DNA of 64,000 bases from CAVQBP01 sp963848195 (lineage in GTDB: Bacteria > Bacteroidota > Ignavibacteria > Ignavibacteriales > Ignavibacteriaceae), in NCBI GenBank assembly GCA_963848195.1, contig CAWKCY010000001.1, forward strand, positions 62,001-126,000, given 5' to 3'. Numbering within the stretch: position 1 is the first letter of the stretch; each line of letters starts with the position of its first letter. Made by a program: the position numbers and the translations under genes. Positions 1-8,870 of this stretch are shown piece after piece. The notes beneath the pieces were generated by a model that was not told the DNA's origin, did no database searches, and saw only the letters and a program-made list of their open reading frames with translations.

Positions 1-1017
1 AAAGGATTATCATTAGCATCTATTACTGCAGGTGTTTTTCCAATCGAAAGCATTCTTTCTAACACAATCGAAACATTAGATATAATAAAACCTAAAAGAT
101 TGAATATAGGGGACACGATAGGGTTAATTGCTCCGGGCAGCTTTATAACTGAAGATGAACTTAAAGAATCAATAAATAATGTTGAGTCATTGGGATTTAA
201 AACTGCTTATACAGAAAACATACTTGCAAGGGATGGATATTTAGCGGGAACTGATGAACAGAGAACTTCGGATATCCATGAAATGTTTACCCGCAAAGAT
301 ATTGACGGGATAGTTGCTGCTAGAGGTGGATACGGATGTACAAGGATTCTTCCCTTTATCGATTATGAGCTGATTAAAATGAATCCGAAAGTTTTATTAG
401 GTTATAGCGACATAACTGCTTTGCTTTATGCAATTTATACTAAAACCGGATTGGTTTGTTTTCATGGACCGGTCGGTATTTCTACATTCAATGATTACAG
501 CATCTGTAATATGAAAAATGTTTTGATTTATCCATATCAAACTTATACTATGTATAATCTGGCTGATGAAGGAAACAATAATTCGGAGATCTATACTATA
601 AGAAGCGGGAAAGCTTCGGGTGAATTAATCGGAGGTAATTTATCTCTTGCAGTATCACTAATAGGCACACCTTATGATGTTGATACTTCGGGGAAATTAA
701 TTTTTCTTGAGGAAGTAGATGAGGAACCATATAGAATTGACCGGATGTTAACACAGATGATAGAAGCGGGCAAATTTGAGAAAGCCTCCGGTGTTATTTT
801 AGGAAACTTCAGCGGCTGCGAACCAAAGAAAGATGATAAAAATTCTTTTTCGTTAAAGGAAGTTTTGTTTAGCCGTTTATATGAATTAAATGTTCCGGTT
901 GTTTACGGAATGTCTTTCGGACATATAAAAAATAAATTAACTTTACCGGTTGGAATTAAAGCGGAATTTAATTCAGTTGATCAAACAATAACTTTACTGG
1001 AAAATGCTGTTATTTAA
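1..1017 (+). CDS. LD-carboxypeptidase, S66 family (5'-partial)
   Basis: Peptidase S66 (LD-carboxypeptidase) cleaves the L,D bond of tetrapeptide stems during cell-wall recycling. The nucleophile motif GYSDITAL, the glutamate motif FLEEVDEEPYRIDR and the histidine motif GMSFGHIK are visible; counted from the TTG codon at base 100 these give Ser103, Glu204/205 and His275. A start at 100 looks right by itself, but the frame is open back to base 1, and those 33 extra codons (KGLSLASITAGVFPIES...) read like the hydrophobic part of a Tat-type signal peptide. The true start therefore lies before the window and the enzyme is probably exported. The lipoprotein gene follows after 12 bases. Family call is firm; the Tat signal is inferred because the twin-arginine part is not in view. 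Confidence 0.9.
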   Translation, partial: KGLSLASITAGVFPIESILSNTIETLDIIKPKRLNIGDTIGLIAPGSFITEDELKESINNVESLGFKTAYTENILARDGYLAGTDEQRTSDIHEMFTRKDIDGIVAARGGYGCTRILPFIDYELIKMNPKVLLGYSDITALLYAIYTKTGLVCFHGPVGISTFNDYSICNMKNVLIYPYQTYTMYNLADEGNNNSEIYTIRSGKASGELIGGNLSLAVSLIGTPYDVDTSGKLIFLEEVDEEPYRIDRMLTQMIEAGKFEKASGVILGNFSGCEPKKDDKNSFSLKEVLFSRLYELNVPVVYGMSFGHIKNKLTLPVGIKAEFNSVDQTITLLENAVI

Positions 1018-1029
1018 AAAGGAGTCAAA

Positions 1030-1596
1030 TTGAAAAATAAAATTTTAAGCCTCAGAAAAACAATATTTTCATTTGCAGTATTATTATTAATATTTTCTGC
1101 AGGGGGCTGTATAATTTTTCATAAAGTTTCGTATGAAATAAAATTAAATCCGGATAATAGCGGAACAACAACTATCTTAGTTACGGATATTCGTTCCGAT
1201 GCCAAAACAGACCAGGACTTTGAAGAAGATAAAAATAATCTTTTTAATTATATGCTGAAAAGTGATGATTTTATAACATCGATGAAGAAGAGCCGCAAAG
1301 ATATTGTAAAAAGGGATTTATATATGCAGAATGACACTTTGATGGGGAATGCTGTTTATAAATTTGATAATGTTAAGGGTATTGAGGGAATAGCTTACGA
1401 AGGGGGATTTTATTTTCTGACTCTGGGACTTGAGGACAGTGTTGTTTCAACAAACGGGGAAATTATTAAGTCTAAAGATTATAAAAGAATATTGTGGGAT
1501 AGCAAAATCAACCCCTTAAAGTTTGAGATGTTTAGTTTTTCTTTCGATAATAATCCATATAGAAAGCTGGCGCCTTTTTATGAATCTTATAAATGA
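1030..1596 (+). CDS. Putative lipoprotein of unknown function
   Basis: A 188-residue protein starting at TTG with a good ribosome binding site (aaaggagtc) just upstream. The N-terminus has a basic stretch, a hydrophobic core (about residues 12-24) and a lipobox-like SAGGC with Cys27, so it is likely lipidated and anchored in the envelope. The rest is a soluble alpha/beta-looking domain with no motif I recognise. It follows the LD-carboxypeptidase by 12 bases and is probably co-transcribed. Function cannot be assigned. Confidence 0.75.
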   Translation: MKNKILSLRKTIFSFAVLLLIFSAGGCIIFHKVSYEIKLNPDNSGTTTILVTDIRSDAKTDQDFEEDKNNLFNYMLKSDDFITSMKKSRKDIVKRDLYMQNDTLMGNAVYKFDNVKGIEGIAYEGGFYFLTLGLEDSVVSTNGEIIKSKDYKRILWDSKINPLKFEMFSFSFDNNPYRKLAPFYESYK

Positions 1597-1649
1597 ATAA
1601 ACAATTTTGACTATCGACCAAATAGCAAATTGAAGAAACAAAACTATAT

Positions 1650-4115
1650 ATGTTTGCTGAAATAGTTTTTCCTCTCCCTTTTCGAAAACCATTCACATAC
1701 ATAATTCCCAAAGAATTTAAGGAATTTGCGACACCTGGAGTTAGGGCAGTTGCTCCATTCGGTAAGAGGATTTTAACCGGATATATTATAAAAGTTCTTG
1801 TAAGTACAGATGTAAATGAAAAGCTGAAACCTATTTCAGATATACTTGATGATAAACCAATCTTTTCCGCCTTAGATTTTAAGTTCTATCAATGGGTTTC
1901 CGATTATTATTTATGTTCCCTTGGAGAAGCATTAAGGTTAGGAGTTCCATATGGTACTGAAATCGAAAGCAAAAGAAAAATTATCATAGATCAAAATGCA
2001 ATTATTAGATTATTAAAAGAAGAAAAAAATAAGAATACAGTAAAAGGGAAAATCTTACAAATTTTATCTGAACGAGAAGAGATAAATTTATCCTACCTCC
2101 AGAAACTTGCCGGAAAGAAAAATATTTATTCAATAATAAAAACATTAGAGAACAAAGAAACACTTACAATTTTAAATGATATTTCCGATGCAAAGGTAAA
2201 GCCTAAAAAAATAAATTATGTTAGACTTACGAAACCTGCAATTGAAGTATATGAATCAATACCGGAAATAGAACATCGTTCACCCAAACAGGTAGGTATT
2301 CTTCTTGAACTAATTTCACAAAAAGATAAATCAATTCCATTATCCAAGCTGCTAAGTAAAACTAAGGCTTCCAAAGCTTCTGTTGATTCACTTAAGCAGA
2401 AAGGTTTTCTAAAAATTTTTGAAAAGGAGATAGACAGAAAATATTCTGAAGATTATACAGAAAGACTGATGGAATTTGATTTAACTGAACAACAAAAAAA
2501 AGTCATAGATGAAATTTCTCCGGAAATATTAAACGGAGAATTCAAAACTTTCCTCTTATATGGAGTTACCGGAAGCGGGAAAACGCAAGTTTACATCGAA
2601 TTGATAAAAAAATCTTTAAGTATAAATAAAACTGCATTAATTCTTGTACCTGAAATATCATTAACTCCGCAAATTACATCAAGATTAAGAAATAACTTCG
2701 GGGAACTTGTAAGTGTAATCCACAGCCGCATGTCACTCGGGGAAAGATATGATTCATGGCGAAGGATTCTTAAAGGAAAATGTAAGGTAGTAATTGGTGC
2801 AAGGTCTGCATTGTTTTCACCTCTTAAAAATTTAGGATTAATAGTGGTGGATGAGGAACATGATGCAAGCTTTAAACAGTTTGACATGATACCAAAATAT
2901 AATGCAAGAGATTCGGCTATAGTTTTAGGCAGCTTGAATAAGGTGCCGGTAGTTCTTGGTTCGGCAACTCCTTCTATTGAAAGTATGTACAATGCACTGA
3001 ACGGGAAATACAAATTATTGAACCTTACCGAAAGGATAGATAATGCTAAGCTTCCAAAGATAGAGCTTGTTAATATTTCGATTGAAAAAAAGAATAAAAG
3101 AATGGAGAATATTTTTTCAAAAAAGCTGCTTGATAAAATAGAGGATAGACTAAAGAAAAAGGAGGGGACAATAATTCTGCAAAACAGGAGAGGCTTTTCA
3201 ACTCAGGTCTATTGTGAAGACTGCAGTAATATTGAAACATGTATAAATTGTTCCGTACCTCTTGTTTATCATATAAATAAAAATATTTTACAATGTCATT
3301 ACTGCGGATTTATAAAAGAAGTACCTAAAGTTTGTTCAAATTGCGGTTCTTTGAAACTAAAATATTTCGGAACCGGCACAGAAAGGGTAGAAGATGAAAT
3401 TGAATATTATTTCCCAAACACCAGAGTAAGAAGAATTGATTCGGATTCAATTTCAAAGAAAGCTTCTTTAAGTAAAATCCTTAATGAATTCGGAAAAGGG
3501 GATATTGACATACTTGTAGGAACACAGATGGTATCGAAAGGTCTGGACTTCCCCCGATTAACGTTAGTGGGAGTAATTTCAGCGGAAACGACGTTATGGC
3601 TTCCTGATTTCCGTGCCGATGAAAGAACATTTCAGCTATTAACACAGGTTGCAGGAAGAGCAGGGAGAAGTAAGGTGGAAGGAGAAGTGGTCATCCAGAC
3701 CCAGAATGAACATAACTTCACTTTGCAACGGGTTCTGCAAAATGATTATTCGGGTTTTTATCAAAAGGAAATAGAGGTAAGGGAGAAAACCGGCTATCCT
3801 CCATTTACTCATATTTGTCTTGTGGAAACAAAAGATCTTGATCAGGGAAAAGCCAAAGATGCTCTTACAGACTTTTACAAAGAAATATTTGCATATAATA
3901 AATTATTAAAAATATCAAATCCCTCCGCAGCAATAATTGCAAGGTTAAAAAGTTTTTATAGATTTCATTTAATTATTAAAAGCTCAAAAGAGACTGATCC
4001 TGGAGGAAAGATTTTAAGAAAAGCAGTTATAGATTCTTTCATTGAATTTAATAGAAAGTCACGATTCAGAGATGTAAGACTATATTTTGATATGGACCCG
4101 CAAAGCGTGATGTGA
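1650..4115 (+). CDS. priA: Primosomal replication protein N' (PriA helicase)
   Basis: PriA recognises abandoned replication forks and loads the replisome; it is a superfamily 2 3'-to-5' helicase. The order is typical: an N-terminal DNA-binding region beginning FAEIVFPLPFRKPFTY, Walker A GVTGSGKT near residue 308, Walker B DEEH near residue 402, a zinc-binding insertion with paired cysteines (CEDC, CINC, CHYCG, CSNCG, about residues 522-570), and the helicase motif VAGRAGR. Length of 821 is normal. No clear ribosome binding site is seen before the ATG at 1650, but the family N-terminus starts there. A strong hairpin follows the stop codon. Confidence 0.97.
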   Translation: MFAEIVFPLPFRKPFTYIIPKEFKEFATPGVRAVAPFGKRILTGYIIKVLVSTDVNEKLKPISDILDDKPIFSALDFKFYQWVSDYYLCSLGEALRLGVPYGTEIESKRKIIIDQNAIIRLLKEEKNKNTVKGKILQILSEREEINLSYLQKLAGKKNIYSIIKTLENKETLTILNDISDAKVKPKKINYVRLTKPAIEVYESIPEIEHRSPKQVGILLELISQKDKSIPLSKLLSKTKASKASVDSLKQKGFLKIFEKEIDRKYSEDYTERLMEFDLTEQQKKVIDEISPEILNGEFKTFLLYGVTGSGKTQVYIELIKKSLSINKTALILVPEISLTPQITSRLRNNFGELVSVIHSRMSLGERYDSWRRILKGKCKVVIGARSALFSPLKNLGLIVVDEEHDASFKQFDMIPKYNARDSAIVLGSLNKVPVVLGSATPSIESMYNALNGKYKLLNLTERIDNAKLPKIELVNISIEKKNKRMENIFSKKLLDKIEDRLKKKEGTIILQNRRGFSTQVYCEDCSNIETCINCSVPLVYHINKNILQCHYCGFIKEVPKVCSNCGSLKLKYFGTGTERVEDEIEYYFPNTRVRRIDSDSISKKASLSKILNEFGKGDIDILVGTQMVSKGLDFPRLTLVGVISAETTLWLPDFRADERTFQLLTQVAGRAGRSKVEGEVVIQTQNEHNFTLQRVLQNDYSGFYQKEIEVREKTGYPPFTHICLVETKDLDQGKAKDALTDFYKEIFAYNKLLKISNPSAAIIARLKSFYRFHLIIKSSKETDPGGKILRKAVIDSFIEFNRKSRFRDVRLYFDMDPQSVM

Positions 4116-4121
4116 TATGTT

Positions 4122-4160
4122 AAAAAGTGAGGTTCACCTTGAAGGTGAGCCTCACTTTTT
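4122..4160. repeat. Palindrome 5' of the transposase gene; also a terminator for priA
   Basis: Two arms of about 19 bases (AAAAGTGAGGTTCACCTT, then AAGGTGAGCCTCACTTTT) pair with one G-T wobble, and a T-run follows. It lies just after priA, so it can end that transcript. The same core (GTTCACCTT/AAGGTGA) recurs in the hairpin at 4808-4840 at the other end of the transposase gene, which is the layout of REP elements around their tyrosine transposase. Confidence 0.85.
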
Positions 4161-4190
4161 CTTTTAATTAAATATAGAAGGGTGTTATTT

Positions 4191-4826
4191 ATGGCAAAAA
4201 GAAAAATCCTTTTTAGAAAAGAAGGGTATTATCATATATATAACCGTGGTGCAAATAAAAATAAAATATTCTTTGAAGAAGATAATTATATCTATCTTTT
4301 AAGAAATCTTAAAAAATATTCTGTTAATTATTCCTTTTCTGTAATTTCTTATTGTCTTATGCCGAATCATTATCATTTTTTATTAAGACAGGATTCTGAA
4401 TCAGAATTAAATATTTCGATTGGGTATTTGTTTAATACATACACTAAAGCAATTAATAAAATGTATAAGAGATCGGGAACTTTATTCCAAGGAAACTTTA
4501 AAGTTTTAGAAGTTGAAGATGAAAAATATCTCCTTGGATTGTGCCGTTATATTCATAGAAATCCAATTGATGATAAACTTGTAAAGAATATTGAGGATTG
4601 GGAATATTCTAATTATTTGGAATGGATCGGTAAAAGAAATGGAACCTTAATAGACTTAGAATTAAGAGATAAATATTTTCCTACAGGTAAATGCTATAAA
4701 GAATTTGTAGAAGATTATTTTTCAAATAAACAGTTCAGAAGTGAAATGAGAAAATATGTAATTAAATTAAGAGCAAAAAGGAATAATAAATCTTGTCTTG
4801 GGGCGAAAAGTAAGGTTCACCTTTAA
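4191..4826 (+). CDS. REP-associated tyrosine transposase (RAYT, Y1/IS200-like)
   Basis: Y1_Tnp-family protein of 211 residues. The N-terminal RKEGYYHIYNRGANK and the metal-binding HUH motif PNHYHFLLR (near residue 58) are diagnostic. Tyrosines near residues 110-120 (around RYIHRNP) include the likely nucleophile that forms the covalent bond with single-stranded DNA. The ATG at 4191 is preferred over GTG at 4182 because AGAAGGG sits at proper distance from the ATG. Related hairpins flank the gene, and the stop codon lies in the loop of the downstream hairpin. Family knowledge: RAYTs are single-copy domesticated transposases that act on REP palindromes. It is not an intact IS200/IS605 with a TnpB partner. 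Confidence 0.9.
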   Translation: MAKRKILFRKEGYYHIYNRGANKNKIFFEEDNYIYLLRNLKKYSVNYSFSVISYCLMPNHYHFLLRQDSESELNISIGYLFNTYTKAINKMYKRSGTLFQGNFKVLEVEDEKYLLGLCRYIHRNPIDDKLVKNIEDWEYSNYLEWIGKRNGTLIDLELRDKYFPTGKCYKEFVEDYFSNKQFRSEMRKYVIKLRAKRNNKSCLGAKSKVHL

Positions 4827-4840
4827 GGTGAAGCTAACTT
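4808..4840. repeat. Palindrome 3' of the transposase gene, related to the upstream one
   Basis: Arms AAGTAAGGTTCACCTT and AAGGTGAAGCTAACTT match in 14 of 16 positions around a one-base centre. The sequence is a diverged copy of the hairpin at 4122-4160 in the same orientation. It contains the last codons and the stop of the transposase gene, so gene end and palindrome are fused. Confidence 0.8.
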
Positions 4841-5056
4841 CTTAATTTATTAATTAAAAATTCCACTGAGCCTATCTGTATTTTTTACTGATTATTATCA
4901 GCAACTCATTTATTACAATCCAGTTATTTATACGTAAATTATTATAAAAACAATGATTTAACGGCATTATTGTTCTATTTTCATGGCACTTATTTTGAAG
5001 CCAAGCTCATGTTTAATTGATAAAATATTTTTAATAATATACTGAAGGGAGTATTA

Positions 5057-6589
5057 ATGAAAAAGTTATTGGTACTTTTTCTTTCATTATTTTTTGTATT
5101 TGCCTTAAATACATTTGGTCAGATAACTAATCTGCAGGTAACAGGGGTTTCAGCTGATTTTACAATAGCTTCGGGAGATGTAATAAGCTGGAGCTATGAT
5201 GTTCCAAATCCCGGAGATACAACATTCCTTAACTTCTGGATAGACGCCAATAATAATAAAATTCTGGATTCTAACGATGTTGATTGGACTTACTTTAGTC
5301 AAATTGATGGTGATTCCAAAGGACAAAATGGGCCGCCTGATATAGATGGTTTAGTAAATGGTCACGTTTCTTTCCAGCAAAAAGTTGGTTTGGCACCTGG
5401 GCATTACATACTATCTTTTGTAAACAACGGATCAATTATTTCCATTCCGGGAACTATAACTCCTCTCGAAGCGGTTGCATATACAATTTCAGGACATGTT
5501 AATATACCGGCAGATTTTAGTAAGGAAAATATTATGCTGGAACTTCAATCTACTTCTCAAGGAGGTACATTTTGGAGTGCCTTGACTGATGCTAATGGTG
5601 ACTTTACGATTAGTATGGATTCTGATACTTCAGGGAATCCCTGGAAGCTGACCATAAGCAATGCTTTTATTTTTAAGTCATCAACTATTTCTCCTCAAGA
5701 TATCCGGTTTACCATTGATCCTGGTATTGCCAGTCAGTATGCAAATAATGACTTTAGCATAACGAATGCTTCTGCATCAATCAGCGGAGTAGTAAAAGAT
5801 GAAGATGGCAATCCTGTAGTACATGCAAATATATATATAAACAACAATAACGGAAATTTTGAGAGTAATGCAAATTCCGATAATGAAGGGAAATATTATA
5901 TCGGATTATCATCGAAGGATTTGCCAATGACCAATCTCAATATAGGTTCATGGATTGATAGCAGCTATATGCAATTTAATTATAATCTTCCTTCCATAAA
6001 AATGGGTGATAATTTAACCCATAATATTTACTTGTTTAAGATTAATTCTACAATAAAGGGAAGATTAACCTTTAATGGAAAAGGTCCCGGTTCAATGGAT
6101 ATTTTTGCTTCATGTACCGATACTGGATTTATAAGAACAACCTCAAATGACAGTGGTTATTTTGAGTTTATGATTAGTGATAAAATTAAGAACTATATTT
6201 TATATCCCGGTTACATTCCTCAAGGATATATTAATGACAGCATTGTAGTTCATTCCGGCGATTCAACTGCCAGTTTGAATCTAAAAACTATCACAGCTGT
6301 AAAGAATGATTATTTAAGTACCCCAAAGAAATATTCTTTATTGCAGAATTATCCCAATCCGTTTAATCCTTCTACGGCAATCAAATATCAAATCCCTAAC
6401 AGTAGTTTTGTTTCACTAAAGGTATATGATATTTTGGGTAATGAAGTGGAAACTTTAGTAAATGAAATAAAGACTGCGGGTAGTTATGAAGTTAAATTTA
6501 ACGGATCGAATCTTTCAAGCGGAATTTATTTTTATCAATTAAAGACAAACAATTATATAGCAACAAAGAAGCTTTTATTGTTGAAATAG
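5057..6589 (+). CDS. Secreted protein with carboxypeptidase-regulatory-like repeats and T9SS type A sorting domain
   Basis: A 510-residue exported protein. Residues 1-22 (MKKLLVLFLSLFFVFALNTF) are a signal peptide. The middle holds beta-sandwich segments of the carboxypeptidase-regulatory type (for example SISGVVKDEDGNPVVHANIY near residue 240, with TIKGRLTFNG later). The last ~85 residues are a classic T9SS type A C-terminal domain: NYPNPFNPSTAIKYQIP, LKVYDILGNEVETLV, SGIYFYQLKT and the terminal KKLLLLK. Such a domain directs outer-membrane export and surface attachment. A ribosome binding site (GAAGGGAG) precedes the ATG. Binding target unknown. A hairpin terminator follows. Confidence 0.9.
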   Translation: MKKLLVLFLSLFFVFALNTFGQITNLQVTGVSADFTIASGDVISWSYDVPNPGDTTFLNFWIDANNNKILDSNDVDWTYFSQIDGDSKGQNGPPDIDGLVNGHVSFQQKVGLAPGHYILSFVNNGSIISIPGTITPLEAVAYTISGHVNIPADFSKENIMLELQSTSQGGTFWSALTDANGDFTISMDSDTSGNPWKLTISNAFIFKSSTISPQDIRFTIDPGIASQYANNDFSITNASASISGVVKDEDGNPVVHANIYINNNNGNFESNANSDNEGKYYIGLSSKDLPMTNLNIGSWIDSSYMQFNYNLPSIKMGDNLTHNIYLFKINSTIKGRLTFNGKGPGSMDIFASCTDTGFIRTTSNDSGYFEFMISDKIKNYILYPGYIPQGYINDSIVVHSGDSTASLNLKTITAVKNDYLSTPKKYSLLQNYPNPFNPSTAIKYQIPNSSFVSLKVYDILGNEVETLVNEIKTAGSYEVKFNGSNLSSGIYFYQLKTNNYIATKKLLLLK

Positions 6590-6621
6590 CTTTTCTTTAT
6601 ATAAAATGAACATGATAATGT

Positions 6622-6656
6622 GTTGAGCGATTAGCAAAATCGCTCAACCTTATTTT
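6622..6656 (+). terminator. Rho-independent terminator between converging genes
   Basis: A perfect 11-base stem (GTTGAGCGATT / AATCGCTCAAC) with a five-base loop is followed by CTTATTTTT. It ends the T9SS cargo gene and may also stop the minus-strand operon that converges from the other side, although the T-run favours the plus strand. Confidence 0.85.
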
Positions 6657-6685
6657 TGAAAATATTTTCTTTAATTAAGAAAAAG

Positions 6686-8281
6686 TCAAGTTTTAAAAGG
6701 TGAAAGTGTAATATTAAATTCATCCTTAAGATTATATTGTTTTGAATGAACCTTTCCTTCACCTTTTGCAATAGTTAATTTTCTTGAACGTACATCCTCA
6801 ACATAAGTAGGATTTGAAACTTCTGCTCTCCTGTTAGAGATTATTGTCATTTTTTCTATTTGAATTTCATCATCACTTAAACCGGGAGCTATTTTAAGAT
6901 AATCATCTCTGATCCTTTTTCCCGAATCCTTCCTGTCGACACTGCCGTTCTGGGTAGTTATATCAAACATAAGTGCGACGCCACGCTCCGTAGTCAATTC
7001 ATAATCCTCGGATAGTTTTATAGCTTTTTGATAAATTAAGCTTGCAGCATCAGTTTGGACTGATATCATTTCATCGGTCAATCCTAAATTGATAAAAGAC
7101 TGTATCCACTTAGGGTCTATATACCAATGCACTTTTCCATTTTTAACCTGTGAATATTGAATATTTTTAGCCCATGCTGCTTGTTCTGGTTTTGTCAGTT
7201 TAAGCATTTTATCAAAATCATAATAAAGGGAACCAAAGATATTTTTACAAATATCAGTATGGTTATCATTCATTTTTTGGAGTAAAGGCTGAAGCGAACC
7301 CTGTCCGAAATTCCATTGAAGAACTCCAAAGCTTATACCCTGCCCGTCAAAATTATTACTTAGACCGGTAAAGCATTTTGGGAAACCTTCACTGGTTTCA
7401 AAAGAACCCGTCAGAGCTAAAATCCTTTCAGGCAGTGGCCTATTCTGAATAGATTTATCATCTTTTTTGAATTTATTAATCGTTTCCGAAGGGACCTGGG
7501 CATTCTTTGTATTTTCAATAGCACTAATAACCCTTTCAGTTGTTTTCTCCTCGGGAAGCGGTGGTGTTTCATTAACAGGAAGCGGAGTAACTTTCTCTTC
7601 AACGATCTCTGTAACTTCAGTTTTCTTTTCCGGAGTAATAGCTGCTGCAGATTGTTTAGGAATTTCCTCTTTTTGAGTGCTACCTTCATTCTTATCCTGT
7701 TTTTCACTTCTTGCTTTAAAAACTTCAATTGCCCTCGAACCGAAGTAGAATGCTATAACCATTTGTAAGGCCAGTATTAATTCCTTAAAATTATCCTCAA
7801 CAGGTATAGTACTGAAGTAATTTATGCCTTCCATAAGTACAAAAAGGAATAATGCAGTAAGAGCAATAATTCCCCTGATGGTATTTGGAGGCAAACCGAA
7901 TGAATCAAATTTATAAGGGTTCTCTTCAGGTTCTTCAAAAGGAGCAGTAACTAACTCGTCATTTCCAACCTTACTTTGCTTTTCTGCTATTATTTGATTT
8001 TTTAAGCTCACATATTTTTCTCTTTCATCATCATCGGCATATAAATGCGGATAAAGAACTTTCCATTCGTGATTACTTAACCCGTAATTACTATTATATC
8101 TGTGAATTGCCCAGGCCAGATAAACAATAACCATCACAATCCAAATTAATAAAAGTGCGCCGGCAATAATTAAAACAAATAGATTTGCTTTGTAAATATT
8201 TGCAGTATTATCCTGAGCTAATATAGGAGAACTGACAAAGGAAATAATTGTTATAAAAAAATAAAATATTCTTTTTTTCAT
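6686..8281 (-). CDS. Membrane-tethered protein with lysozyme-fold (peptidoglycan/chitosan hydrolase-like) domain
   Basis: A 531-residue protein. It begins with a signal-like hydrophobic stretch (residues 4-22), then apparent membrane segments near 34-60, 133-155 and 165-185, a charged and proline-rich linker (about 195-275), and a C-terminal globular domain (about 285-531). That domain opens with ALTGSFETSEGFPKCFTG and GISFGVLQWNFGQGSLQPLL. A glutamate early in the domain and the FGVLQWN segment are what I associate with lysozyme-like and chitosanase-like muramidase folds; substrate is inferred. It is the last gene of the minus-strand cluster and starts 8 bases after the previous stop. Hydrolase activity is likely, not proven. 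Confidence 0.7.
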   Translation of the reverse strand: MKKRIFYFFITIISFVSSPILAQDNTANIYKANLFVLIIAGALLLIWIVMVIVYLAWAIHRYNSNYGLSNHEWKVLYPHLYADDDEREKYVSLKNQIIAEKQSKVGNDELVTAPFEEPEENPYKFDSFGLPPNTIRGIIALTALFLFVLMEGINYFSTIPVEDNFKELILALQMVIAFYFGSRAIEVFKARSEKQDKNEGSTQKEEIPKQSAAAITPEKKTEVTEIVEEKVTPLPVNETPPLPEEKTTERVISAIENTKNAQVPSETINKFKKDDKSIQNRPLPERILALTGSFETSEGFPKCFTGLSNNFDGQGISFGVLQWNFGQGSLQPLLQKMNDNHTDICKNIFGSLYYDFDKMLKLTKPEQAAWAKNIQYSQVKNGKVHWYIDPKWIQSFINLGLTDEMISVQTDAASLIYQKAIKLSEDYELTTERGVALMFDITTQNGSVDRKDSGKRIRDDYLKIAPGLSDDEIQIEKMTIISNRRAEVSNPTYVEDVRSRKLTIAKGEGKVHSKQYNLKDEFNITLSPFKT

Positions 8282-8290
8282 TTTTTCACC

Positions 8291-8857
8291 TTATAAAATT
8301 TCCTGAAATAAGTAGTTGAGACCTACACCCAGAGCCAGACCTAAAAAAGCACCGCCAAATCCAAAAGGTTTAGATTTATTATCAATCAATCCACCGGCTG
8401 TAAAACCAATAACCCCGCTGGTTAAATAGGAAGTAAGCTTAAGCTTTTTTGCATATGTTAAAGCTTGCTCGGTATTGTCAACAGATCTTTTTACAAGATC
8501 AGAAGTACCACCCTGCAGTCCTTTTAAGGAATTATAAGATGAATCCTGAACTGCTAAAATCTTTTGATATCTTTCAGAAATATTGTTCTGCTTATCTATA
8601 ATATTTTTAAGAATTCCGTTTTGCTTTTCTAATGAGGAAGTTAATGAATCCTGTTTCATTACAACCCCTAACAATCTAGCAGCAGTAATTTTTTTTAACA
8701 CAAAGGTTGAATCGCAATTGTTATTGAATGTTTCCCCATTTTTAAGGAGTATCATTTCATTTTCATTGCAATCCTTTTGGAAACTTTTTTGAGCGTAAGT
8801 TTTCAGGGATGAAAGAAAAGCAATTATTATAATAATCCAGATCAAATAAAGTTTCAT
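8291..8857 (-). CDS. Exported coiled-coil protein with C-terminal glycine-rich membrane segment
   Basis: A 188-residue protein with an N-terminal signal peptide or anchor (residues 1-22, ending in TYAQ), a central helical region with heptad-like spacing (about 70-140), and a C-terminal glycine-rich hydrophobic region (SGVIGFTAGGLID, then FGGAFLGLALGVGLNYLF), which looks like a glycine-zipper membrane hairpin. No family recognised. The gene is 12 bases after the 163-residue gene upstream and 8 bases before the lysozyme-fold gene, so co-expression is very likely. Its shape would suit a periplasm-spanning or pore-type partner, but that is only a structural analogy. Confidence 0.7.
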   Translation of the reverse strand: MKLYLIWIIIIIAFLSSLKTYAQKSFQKDCNENEMILLKNGETFNNNCDSTFVLKKITAARLLGVVMKQDSLTSSLEKQNGILKNIIDKQNNISERYQKILAVQDSSYNSLKGLQGGTSDLVKRSVDNTEQALTYAKKLKLTSYLTSGVIGFTAGGLIDNKSKPFGFGGAFLGLALGVGLNYLFQEIL

Positions 8858-8870
8858 ATACTCTCCTTGC

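Noticed and set aside
2591..3013. Open minus-strand frame of 140 codons inside priA
   Set aside because: Lies wholly within the well-supported helicase gene and has no family features or ribosome binding site.
4182..4826. Intact IS200/IS605 element
   Set aside because: No TnpB gene and the flanking hairpins look like REP palindromes; the RAYT explanation fits better.
7417..7728. Lysine- and arginine-rich 103-codon minus-strand frame
   Set aside because: It is the out-of-frame reading of the charged linker of the lysozyme-fold gene on the same strand, with a low-complexity composition.
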